From: Branchiostoma lanceolatum
Lineage: Eukaryota > Chordata > Leptocardii > Amphioxiformes > Branchiostomatidae
Length of the DNA: 64,000 bases
Assembly (NCBI RefSeq): GCF_035083965.1
Contig: NC_089726.1
Coordinates: 9,367,501-9,431,500, forward strand
Reading direction: 5' to 3'
Below, piece after piece: positions 24,101 through 55,086 of this stretch. A program made the position numbers and the translations under genes. The notes beneath the pieces are model-generated. The model worked only from the letters and a program-made list of their open reading frames with translations, did not search any database and was not told the origin of the DNA. Numbering within the stretch: the stretch's first letter is position 1; each line of letters starts with the position of its first letter.

Positions 24101-25894
24101 ACTCATTCATTAATTCATTCATTCATTCATTCATTTGTTTTCTTTTGCTATCTTTCATTTCATCTATGAGGGTCACTCTATTCATCCCTTCACATTCTTT
24201 TGTTCGAGAATCACATGTGCATTTTCATTCATTTCAATTCATTCCATTTTACATGGTCATCTTCTCATGTCATCCACAAATCACCGTTGACCGTAGGAGC
24301 CGCAAACGTTTTTAAAAGTTCCCGTTACCAAACCTACCCATCAGAAAAGAACGTAAGCTGTGTTTTCCGATCTAGATACAACATGTTTGTACTAATACTC
24401 TCCACAAAGCTGTCTTGCTGTGTTGGTTGTGTAGATTGTTTGTTTCACTCTTGCTAACGCAACAATATTGTATCTTTTGGCTTATCTGTGGACCTATGCA
24501 CGCCGCCATGCTTGCATCTTCTGCACTGCACCTTCCTTGCTGCCCGCACATTTCGGACTATGCTTCTCACCCTATAGCTGCTGAGACAGGTAGGCAACTA
24601 GGCATGCCCAAAGTAGAGGACAAAATATGCACATTGCAAGCAATCAAAACGTATAAATCATCATGTGTAAGACAAAAGGAAAGACTGTTCAAATCTTTAA
24701 GCAATCACAACGGTCAACGTACCAACGACATCATACAACAAAGCTACATTTAACAAGCCCAACGTTTGAAATTTTGCCAATTATCGACGACTTTCAAATC
24801 GTTTGAACATTACAATACTTGAAATGAGAAACCAGTGCTGTCATGAATCGTTTGAATCAACATGTCTTGATCCCATTGATTTCAACGCAGCCCTTTCAAC
24901 CAAAAAGTAACATATATCTTAAATTGTGTAGGTTGTCTATGCGAGTGACAGCCTACAGCTGATTCCATTGGTCATTCTAAAACACACACATACAATGACG
25001 ACATATCAAATCAAATGTTTGTATGTCATCAATAACGATACGTTAACACCTCCATGTTATCAATCTGTAAACTGACAAAAATTATTCTATTCTAGAAAGA
25101 GAAGAAGCAATCCAACTTCGTCGCGGACGGGCAGGCTGTAGACCCAGGTAAGTTCTGATGGGGTCAACTGAGGTCAGAGCTGTCAGTAATTTGAATGGTC
25201 ACAGGGATATGTGTGGCTTAGATTATGTATCAAATGTGAGGTTTATAGAATGTAGTGCTGTTCACTTCTTCTCTCCATCAACACATTGTGACAGAGCATG
25301 TATACTTTTAGATTGTAATACATGTATTTTACCATGTCAACACAATGCAATACGTAACATACCTTAGAAGAGGGCTACTGTAGACAAATCAGAAGAAAAG
25401 CAGGTTATCCAGTAGTGCCCATCAGCAAATCACAAAGTTTTGGGACTGCACCCTTTGTGTAGATTAAATAGCTTTGCAGAATCCGCATATCTGTACTGTC
25501 CTTGGTGCTGAAAGGACATCTGCCACTTGTCACCTAGTTGAAATCCTAAGACAAAGAAATGCTCCTTTGTTTTTTGAAATGACACACGCAGTCAAGGGCA
25601 GACTCTTCATTTAGAGATGCCTAACAGGGTGCGGAAAGGCCTTCTGTACATTATTTTCTTTCACCTACTAGTTCCAAGACTCACATATTTCCCTATGTCT
25701 CCCTGACAGCCACCGGTAGATCCTACGCTTACAACAGTAAAACTGGCCAGCGGAAGTGGTTGGACACAGCCACAGCAGTGGTAGCTGCCAACAGACTCAG
25801 GAACGCAGGCAGACAGAGGGATGCCACCAACACTGTCTCACCCACTACCAACACTGTCTCACCCACTACCAACACTGTCCCAACCACTCAGTAG
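18168..25894 (+). CDS. Single-pass receptor with CASPR-like fibrinogen domain
   Basis: Coding exons: 18216-18267 (ATG 18216), 19765-19971, 20564-20689, 21069-21253, 21590-21701, 22065-22299, 22739-22774, 23027-23097, 23609-23691, 25096-25147, 25710-25894 (stop 25892-25894). They sum to 1344 nt, 447 residues. The signal peptide is residues 1-17. A fibrinogen C-like domain spans about 20-227: it opens with [15 protein letters not shown] and FIVYCDF, continues with a CQQHLKYEC pair, WWVDRSG, YWGG and CNCDAND, and ends LGPLLCY. This order matches the fibrinogen-like domain of contactin-associated proteins (CNTNAP). It lacks the discoidin, laminin G and EGF domains of CNTNAP. A Thr/Pro stalk leads to a membrane helix at about 249-269, then a Cys cluster at 270-296, a Lys/Pro-rich tail, and the tail module shared with the cadherin upstream. 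It is probably a cell-surface adhesion or recognition protein; the ligand is unknown. Confidence 0.9.
18823..18965. repeat. Dispersed repeat, copy 2, with AT-rich tail
   Basis: This matches 13869-13930 over the TAACCAGCTGCTGTCGC core and is followed by a run of TATAGA units at about 18935-18962. It is in intron 1 of the fibrinogen-domain receptor. Confidence 0.6.
19478..19777 (+). repeat. Tandem duplication that copies a 3' splice site
   Basis: About 150 bp are present twice in tandem, diverged (for example GATAATGCAATAC at 19481 and GATAATGCAATAC at 19632). Each copy ends in AACCAGGATGCGTGTCT. The second copy is the real acceptor (AG 19763-19764) and continues into the fibrinogen exon. The first (AG 19619-19620) gives a frame that stops after roughly 30 codons. 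Confidence 0.8.
20136..20355. repeat. 220-bp near-perfect palindrome (hairpin element)
   Basis: The two 110-bp arms are almost exactly reverse complements, meeting at ATCGAT (centre 20245/20246), with about one mismatch seen. The outer ends read TAGCCTCTACCAGGCTCC and its complement. It lies in an intron of the fibrinogen-domain receptor. The near identity of the arms suggests recent origin or arm conversion. A diverged relative is at 39537-39685. Confidence 0.92.
22165..22299 (+). other. Membrane helix and juxtamembrane cysteine cluster
   Basis: This part of exon 22065-22299 encodes a hydrophobic run rich in Ile and Val and then a cytoplasmic segment with 11 Cys in 27 residues (270-296), including [14 protein letters not shown]. 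Clusters like this next to a membrane are typical palmitoylation sites. Metal binding is an alternative. Confidence 0.75.
23836..24135 (+). repeat. Compound tetranucleotide satellite
   Basis: TCAT units give way to CATC units (about 23879-23960), then to CTCA units (about 23961-24105), and back to TTCA. Open frames through it ([17 protein letters not shown]) are artefacts of the repeat. It is in an intron. Confidence 0.95.
25096..25894 (+). other. Terminal cytoplasmic tail module, copy 2 (fibrinogen-domain receptor)
   Basis: Exons 25096-25147 and 25710-25894 encode [11 protein letters not shown], a phase-1 intron, then ATGRSYAYN and [12 protein letters not shown], matching the cadherin tail (14769-15425). 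After the module three near-identical 21-bp units (about 25831-25891) encode [14 protein letters not shown] and TNTVPTT, an expressed minisatellite at the C terminus. Confidence 0.88.
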
Positions 25895-25922
25895 ATGTCT
25901 GTGTATAATCTCCAAGTAGATC

Positions 25923-25995
25923 CATCGGTGGTAAGGCAGTATCAAAAGGGCCAACCAGGCTTGTTGGCCCTTTTGATGCTGCCTTACCACCGATA
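25923..25995. repeat. Hairpin just after the receptor stop codon
   Basis: Arms of about 32 bases (ATCGGTGGTAAGGCAGTATC and complement) enclose a loop of about 7 bases. It starts 28 bases after the stop and would be in the 3' UTR. The transcript could form a long stable stem. It may be a hairpin transposon remnant or a 3' end processing or stability element. Confidence 0.85.
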
Positions 25996-28646
25996 GAGCT
26001 GCTTAAAGATTAGGCTGTATATAAAGAAACGTTTATGTAGAAAATTTTCTAACGCAGACCCGAACTCGCGGCATTTACATTTAGTCTATGGTTGCATGGG
26101 CCGCAGGTACGGCTCTGCGTAGGAGAATGGTGAAGAAATACTTTTGTAAATGTGTGACGTGGTAGTCAGTACAGAACATGGATCTTCTAGTCATGTAGGC
26201 TTTGACTACAGAGGGGATTTGATTGTTTAAAGAGAATCTCCTTTTATGTAATGCTTGTAATCCTATAATTGATTTTGGTGACGCCTCAGGAGCCGAGCTT
26301 TTTCTACCATACTTTTCACGCGAACAGAAAGTGTGGATAGTTTATTCTATGCAATTTGCATGTGTGATGTGGCTGTTTTGTATCAGATATGTGTATATAG
26401 CGCTACAAGATCCCAGCATCTTGCACTAACACATTATAAGGGTTATACTTCACCTGACACACTAGTGGAATATATATTTAACATTTTGTAGTGTACAAAG
26501 TTAATGTTAGTTCAATCTATACATTACAGGCTCCACTATAAAACGGAGGTATAAATAAGGAAAGAAATACACAACCCAAGGATGATTTTCAATTAATATA
26601 TTATTTTGGTAGGTTGGGATATAACAACAAACACTGAGGTAATGTAAGAAAAATCCTTCCACAGAACAAGCATCTTATAAAGTACAAAAAAATGTTGATA
26701 TACAGAAAAACCTCATATGTGTAGAAATAAATATGAACTTTTTGTTTCCTTCTCTTCCAAACAGTGCAGGAAATACAAACAGTTAGAGTGGTCAATTATA
26801 GACTATGCAGTGCTTTTCCAGCATTCTCAACACATGCTATTTCTAATTTATGTACAGAATACAGTGCAAGAAGGGAAACATTACGAAACACAGTTCTACC
26901 AAATTAAGACTACATGTATGCTCTATTTTTTTATATCCTTTTTTTACTCTACTGTACAGAAGTCTAATGCCACACAACTTCTCTACTGGAATTTTACACC
27001 AACCTTTTCCCTAACAATCCATGAACTTTATTGCTATACTTATCAACTTGTTATGATCTTTGCACATGCACAAAAACAGACGTGTGGGGAACTGTTTGTA
27101 CAATTTATCTCCACAAAAATGTGTACATTATCTAGTCACTTACCTATTGTTAAACAGGGCCATACAAAAAGGTGGTCGGAACATGTTAGAGATTAGTCAT
27201 GACTTCTTATTCTAACTTTGCAAGAATCAAGGAAGAACAAACTTTGGAAAACAATTTGTGATGCCATCCTCAATTATGACATATCAATAAACTGGTTGAT
27301 AGAGTCAATACTGGACCTTTGTTTTGATATAGCACCATGACATGGTTTCACTTCTGAATCCAAAACTTCTGAAGACAACGTGGATGCAAAAGATTATTCT
27401 GTCTTACGACTGGCCACAGCTGCATGTATGTTACATATAGGCACCCGAAAGTCTCACAACACACAGCCTAGTATAGGTAAGGAAGAAAATGGTTTGTTCT
27501 CAACATTAGTACAAAATTCACTTCACACACAAAAGCCACATGCAGGCTTATAGCCACATATCTATACCACCAGTTTGCTGTAGTTCACACAGATCTTGCT
27601 AGGCAGTGCTTTTGATGTATAACAGTCAAAATGGCTTAACACTGTTTCGGCTGGGGTCAAAAATACATGCTTTTTTTGTTTTGTTACCATGTAAGCATGT
27701 TTGTAACAACCTTTGCATTTTCTGGGGAAATCTTTCTAGCAACAGCACTTGAAATATAGGTGGATAATCCTACACTGTACTGGGATATATACAAAATTCA
27801 TAACATAATCAGAAATCATCCTAAGAACCTTGTAAACATGACAGGGACTTCTTAGCCACAATATTCATCAACATGTTTACCTCAGTATTCTACACAACCA
27901 CACAACTGAGCCAAGACAAACATATTCTTAGTACTGACACAAAAACAAAAATATGTACAATTGCAAAAACTTTCAGAGGAGAGTGGAACTTGTATCCTAT
28001 TTTCACTACAGTAACCTCATTCCAAATGGAGAAGTTTTTGTATTGCCACTTACTTTCATCAGTCATGTTTTACCTACCAGTAAAACGAGCGTTATTCACA
28101 AGCCCTTGACTGAAAGATGTTCAAAACTGGCCATTATATATCAATCAAAAAATGAAGTAGTAATTTTCAGCAGGTTTTGCTGATGCCTTTGTACATTGTT
28201 AGTCATAGCCGGGTACTGATGGTTAATTTACACTGAGAGAAATCCTTTTGTGAAATCTTGTTTTTCTACACTTGTAGTAAGGCCTTTTTTTCAAAACAGT
28301 ATACTACCAAACATGTATTTTTACATGGATATAGAGTCTTCAGATTTTTTTTTGCCTTTATACATGCAAGCGAAAATGATTTTGTCATGTTTGTATAAGT
28401 TTACGGGTTTCTGGTTTGTTTCAAATCATACTATCATACAGGCATGCAACAAAAAAATGGGAACTGGTTACAGGAAAATATCACAACTTCCATATCTTCC
28501 ACTGTACAAGTCAGAATTCAGAGTTAATTATTTAGTAAGGCTTCTAAACTTTGAAGACATTTCCGTAAGTTTTTTCTGTCAGTGATACTGTGCTGTATGT
28601 AAACATGAAAAACTTATTTCCTCGGTGTACTATAATTACTGCTTTG
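25996..28646. other. Convergent 3' region between receptor and KDM7 gene
   Basis: No coding exon was seen in 2.65 kb. It is AT-rich and must hold the 3' UTRs of both convergent genes. A minus-strand AATAAA (TTTATT at 27027-27032) is a candidate poly(A) signal for the KDM7 gene, giving a 3' UTR of about 1.6 kb. No clear signal was found for the receptor. Confidence 0.4.
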
Positions 28647-43521
<14,875 letters not shown>

Positions 43522-44479
43522 CTTTAAAACTTCATGACAAACAAACGTAAAGAAGACAACAATATTCAACAATCTATACTCCAATTAAATCATAGTAATC
43601 ATTGACCAAAATGTACGATATTGCAGCACAAATTAAATATGTGGTAGATTTTGTTCATAAAATGGAGAAACTTTGGTGTAAAATGGTTTAATGTGTAGAA
43701 AGTGAAAGTAATGCTGCAATGTTTTTATGCGGTTAATTAAAAAGACCAAACAAGAACACCCATATGCGCATGCGTCGATCGCAAGGCCTCCCGGGTAACA
43801 GACCTTGACCTTTAGTAACCTCACAGCTGGCAGGAAGGTAACTGAACTTTATATCGTATAGCATAGTCCTTGCATATGCAAAGAGAAGCAAATTAAGCAT
43901 ATTATACGACAATGCTTTAAATTATGATCTTGGACAATATCATAACTTGTTTCGTCTCTTTGATTTGAACAGGGAGGACTTTTACCTCCTTGCTTTGTAG
44001 GCGAGTCACTCAAACTGGAAAGAACAGGATCAGGATTTCTATTAAAAAGCTGGAAGTTAAGTTAACGGTACCAGCCAAAGATCAGAACCCTATAACGTTA
44101 CATTCATATGCATGTAGCTCTACTCATGACCAGTTCTAGATCAAGGACGTTATATATAGTGTCTAGATCTACTCTACTGAGATCTAAGTCTTTCCAAGAC
44201 AAACTGCATGCACAAACACTGACTCTGTAGTTGTACTCATGACATAACACCACAGAGCCTGGTGACTGCATACTTGCTGGTGCAGGTAAGAAAATTTAAC
44301 CCAAACAGATATAAAACAAAACAACAAACAAATATGATGAGACTGATCCGCATAATATGGGCAGGTTTGCGATGAAATTGCTTTATGACATCAAACATGA
44401 GTTGTCTGAAGAAATCTACTCTATGCCTAATACTAAATGAGGGCCTGCATGCCCTTTTCCGTTATGCGCTATGCGCTGT
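43522..44479. other. Upstream region of the KDM7 gene
   Basis: This should contain the KDM7 5' UTR and promoter on the minus strand. I see no coding exon, and no box I would assign. Confidence 0.35.
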
Positions 44480-45530
44480 ATTAATTTACTGTTAATCGTA
44501 GCCGGCCCGCTCTAATTCAACGTTAAGCGTTATCAATATATTAAAGCGTTACTGGTTGTTTCAATTCTACGAAGCACGTTATTTGTCCTCGTTACACCGG
44601 GAAATTTTCTCCTGAGAGCGCGCCCCGGACCGCCCTAGGATTGTCGCGCCTCCGGCGAAAGATATGTCAGGAGAGTACCGTCCCAAAAAAATTCAAGCTG
44701 AAACACTTCTGTATATTTGCACTCTACCAGCAAAGTTTGCCCCTCCAAATTCAGGAAATTAAGTGTTTCAGGGGATAAAAAGTTTCCTCGGGAGCATGTC
44801 ACGCCTCCGTCCAAAATATTCTTGGGAGGTGTGATTTAACTTACATTACCAGCAATGTTTGTCCGTCAAAATGCAAGAAATAGCGTTTCAGGGTGGCAAG
44901 ATTAAAAGAACTTTCCCCGGGAGCATGTCGTGGCCCCGGCTAAAGATATGTCTGGAGGGGGTGACGTCCCTCAGAAATCAAGCTGGAACCCTGCCACTCT
45001 GTACCATTTGAGCCTGGCTGGGATTAATAAACCATCTTATATAAGATTTCAAAATTTTCCGCGGGAGCATGCCCCCGATCCCACCTAGTATTTGTGACCA
45101 TCAACATTTCGCCCCACCATTACGAAATTTCCTGCCGCCATCTCTGAATTTAAAGGGCTCAGAGCAGGCGTGCATGGGCAAGATTAATGCATGGCGTACC
45201 AGGTCTCTTGCCACAAGATCAGGATGACTGGTGGCAACCAGCCGTTGTCATTAGGGGTATCTTGACTTTAGTTTTAGATATGTGACAGTCCCTGTTTTCA
45301 ACGTCGTCGGCGAACCTTTGACGTTAACACTGCCTGAATAGCATATAGCGAAGGTCTTGAATTTACTGTTAAGCATTGCCGGCCATTCTGAATTCACCGT
45401 TAAGCGTTGTCGGTCGGCCTGTCGAATTTACAGTTAAACATTGCCAGGATCCCCCCCATGCAGACCCTTTCTAATGTGTTTTGTTGTGGAATTATTAAGC
45501 GTTGCTATTTAAATGTAACGTTAACGCACT
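44480..45530. repeat. Degenerate repeat cluster
   Basis: Units of about 130-150 bp with GGGAGCATGTC, a C-rich stretch and AAAGATATGTC recur at about 44611, 44790, 44917 and 45059. On both sides (44482-44532 and 45359-45447) are short units with AATTTACTGTTAAGC followed by GCCGGCC. This looks like a decayed mobile element with subterminal repeats. No coding frame was seen. Confidence 0.6.
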
Positions 45531-45584
45531 GGATGAACTTGCCTCAGGTTAGACAATAATCGCTTTCGTAGATTCGAGCTTGCA

Positions 45585-45690
45585 ATGCAATTGTGCAGTG
45601 TCAAAGGTGAACGCCTCTAGCTTGATAAACAAGTTCTCATCTGGACATTATCTTGATTTGCATAACAATGCCCAGTCGGGTTTTGTTAAT
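45585..45690 (+). repeat. Copy of the 55.6-55.8 kb hairpin family
   Basis: This shares GTGTCAAAGGTGAA and GATTTGCATAACAA-GCCCAG with the arm and spacer of the palindrome at 55630-55816, but only one arm is present here. Confidence 0.6.
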
Positions 45691-46500
45691 GTGTCAGAGG
45701 GTTTGCGGAAAAAGCTGGCCCTGTCTACCTGGCCTGTCTACCCTGGCTATCTACCCTTTTTGGACCCCAAGGGCATGCATGGGGGTTTTGCATCTGTTTG
45801 AATTTTCTTGAGGAAAACCTGGGTCAGTGGCAATCCCAGCTGTGGGTGGGCTGGCTTATACTGTTGGAGGATAGGGACAGTTAATAACTAATGAGCAACT
45901 CCACCAACACTGGAAGAAAATCTATTATTGATAAACAAACATCTAAATGTACAATAAAATGTACTAGGATTGTTACACTAGATAGAAGAGGTGTGATGGG
46001 GTACAGGATAAACAAAGAAACCTGATAGGGTGGTTTGCGGGAGCAGCAGCTGCTAAAGATTTCGTAGTTTCAGAGCTACAGTAACCCCCAGGAGTGTCAG
46101 ACATCTGTTGTGAATTTAGCTGTTATGACAAACAAAGGTCCTACATGTATTGTTGTCTGGCTCATCCTACCAGTTTTATTTGCTTCCCTGTATTACTTTC
46201 TACTTCAATTTTGTTTAACATTTCAGGAACATTTTATTGTATACATGTACTTGGAACTTTTTTTCCAGTCTTGGTGGAATTGCTTTACCAGCTTCACCCA
46301 TACCCCCGCCCCAACCCAATAGGCATTGTCTTCCATCCAGCTCACACACATCTGGAATCACATTGACCCAGTTTTTCCTCAAGGAAATTCCATTAAAGCC
46401 CAAACCCCCATGCATACCCGTGGGGCACAAAAAAGGTTGACAGCCAGGGTAGACAGGCCAGGTAGACAGGGCCAGCTTTTTCCGCAATCCCATGTGTCAG
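45690..46500. repeat. Element of about 0.8 kb with long inverted ends
   Basis: About 160 bp at 45690-45850 recur inverted at 46340-46500 (GCGGAAAAAGCTGGCCCTGT, CTACCTGGCCTGTCTACCCTGG, GCATGCATGGGGGTTT). The interior shows no transposase. The right end lies about 200 bases from the first coding exon of the mu-crystallin gene and next to a possible donor (GCAG/GTGAGC at about 46514). Confidence 0.8.
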
Positions 46501-46696
46501 ACGCAGACATGCAGGTGAGCTAGTCTCTCTGCAGATTGTCGACTGTATAGATTGTTTTAACACATATACTTTGTTCCCTAATATCCCCTGTACTAGACCT
46601 GAACAAGACCAGTGTTATGCCTGTTAATAAGTATACATACAGTATTCCTGAACTCTTCCCTTGAGAGGTGTTGTAAACCTGTACTTTTCATTTCAG

Positions 46697-53184
<6,488 letters not shown>

Positions 53185-53218
53185 GATGCCATGTGGAATC
53201 AGGCCTAAGCTATTTATC

Positions 53219-53469
53219 ATACGCTCGTTCTCATTTAAATGTACACATTTTGTAATCTCAGTTACCGTTAGAAGTAAGACGTTCCTGACATTAAGATATG
53301 CCACATATAAGGTACGTAACTGCCGTTTTTAAAAGCTAGAAAAGTTTCAAGTCGTCATAAAACTACAGTTTGACATCTTATATGTGGCATATCCTAATGA
53401 CAGGATCGTCTTATTTCAATCGGTAATGGAGATTACAAAATGTGTACATTTAAATGAGAACGAGCGTAT
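53219..53469. repeat. Palindromic element in the mu-crystallin 3' UTR
   Basis: The arms run inward from TACGCTCGTTCTCATTTAAA and its complement for about 95 bases each, to CTTATATGTGGCATATC. It starts 35 bases after the stop codon, so it should be transcribed. Confidence 0.9.
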
Positions 53470-53507
53470 AGTCAACAATTGACATTTTTTATATTATATT
53501 TTGATAC

Positions 53508-53743
53508 TAATCAGGGCTCTTCCCAGTACCCGTCATTCCATCATTTGACAGAAATTTGCTGCATATGACAGAAAATTTTAAGACAAGTCCGTCAACATTG
53601 ACAGACAAGAATTGTGGATGTAGAAATGGTCACATTTTAATAAAATGATGGAAATTTGTACACAATACTAGAAAGAAATGTACTATCTTTCTGTCAATGA
53701 GAATTGGAATTACAAAAAAATTCAAGCTGACTAGAGCCCTGAT
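53508..53743. repeat. Small element with TIRs
   Basis: ATCAGGGCTCT at the left is matched by AGAGCCCTGAT at the right. The interior is rich in TGACAGAAA-type units. Confidence 0.6.
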
Positions 53744-55086
53744 ACTATTAGCAATCAAAGTACATAATCTGATTCAAAATATCAATTTGCATATGGCTAG
53801 TAAATAACATTTTCGTAGGCCAGACCTATCATACTTGTTGGGTGATAACAGTGATAAACTCAGGTATATTGAAAAGAAAATGGTCTTGATCAAGCTCTAT
53901 ATCCAGGAAGCAAGTAGCTTTAATGTGTGCCTTATAGAGCAAAGGAAAATGGGACTTCTAATGTTCTTAAAATACATCTGTTATGGTATGGTGACCAGTG
54001 CAATCAGTAGCTGAATACTTTGGGTATTGTTTGGAATTCCAATTTGATTATGCTTAGCAATTCAAGCAGTGTAACTGAGGCACTGAGGTAATGGAGTTTT
54101 TTTAATTACTGATGATGCTGATTATAAACAGCTATGATTCATACTTTACTTCATTTTTGCAAACTGGAAGATAACTATTTTAACATTCCTTTATTCTTTT
54201 ACTTTAAGAATACCTGATGGCTTATCATCTCATCTAATTATGAATGTCTTGACTAGACATTTCAGAATCGATGTATAAGTTAGTCTTGGTACTGTAACAT
54301 AGAATTCAGCAAGTTGTCATTTGACAAGTCCCTGTGGTTATGAAACAGTTAAGATACTTGCTGTATGATACACAGTAGGTAGTAAAACTATCTAGAAGAT
54401 GGAATGCATGCATCTGTGATATTTTTGAAAAGTTTGAATGTTCGAATTCAGTATGCTACAATTAATAATTACTACAATAAGTATTGATTGATAACTTTTT
54501 ATTGAGCATTTTACTCTTCTAAGGTATGCATTAAGGGCAACACTTGTTTCAAAGTGGAAAGGTAAACATTCTGCAGTGTAGTTGTAATCAAATGATGTTT
54601 TTCTAGAATTTAGGTTTATTTTATGAACAGTCACTTTCTACATGTAGACATTGTCGGCAAGAAATTGAATAAAACAATTGATCAATCAGTTCACTACACA
54701 AACATGTAGAAGCACTGTGACCTACCTCTGTTAGTATGCTTCATCGTAACGGCCCGATTTACACATGACTTTTTGCAGAACTTTACAAGGAGAACCCCAG
54801 GCCATTCAAGTAGCTATTCTAGTTGGAAAATTCCACTTGGACAGTCCAAAGCTACTCACATCAAGACCTGTACAATGTATAATGTCCTTACACTCAGCCC
54901 CGGGTCGACTCCGAAATCTCGTGTGTAGATCGGGCAATTATTGGTTATGGCACTAATTACGACCAGGTGTGGTAGAATATGCTACCTCTATACTAGTACA
55001 TGTATTTACATGTAGATGCAGACACCCTTTATTCGCTGGACAAGAAAAACCGGTTCTTATAACAGCCAGCTACAGATTGCCAGAAG
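53744..55086. other. Intergenic region
   Basis: No coding exon was seen. Candidate poly(A) signals for the mu-crystallin gene are AATAAA at 53639-53644 and 54669-54674. The promoter of the next gene should lie near the right end. Confidence 0.4.

Noticed and set aside
23751..24113. Frame encoding [13 protein letters not shown] and THSLTHSL repeats (and the similar minus-strand frame at 52156-52344)
   Set aside because: Product of tetranucleotide satellites; not a protein gene.
26717..27196. 159-codon plus-strand frame between the two convergent genes
   Set aside because: Low-complexity AT-rich composition without domain similarity; most likely the KDM7 3' UTR on the other strand.
43522..43584. 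Longer KDM7 N terminus starting [10 protein letters not shown]
   Set aside because: The family starts directly before the PHD finger; the extension is hydrophobic and unlike KDM7 proteins, so it is taken as 5' UTR.
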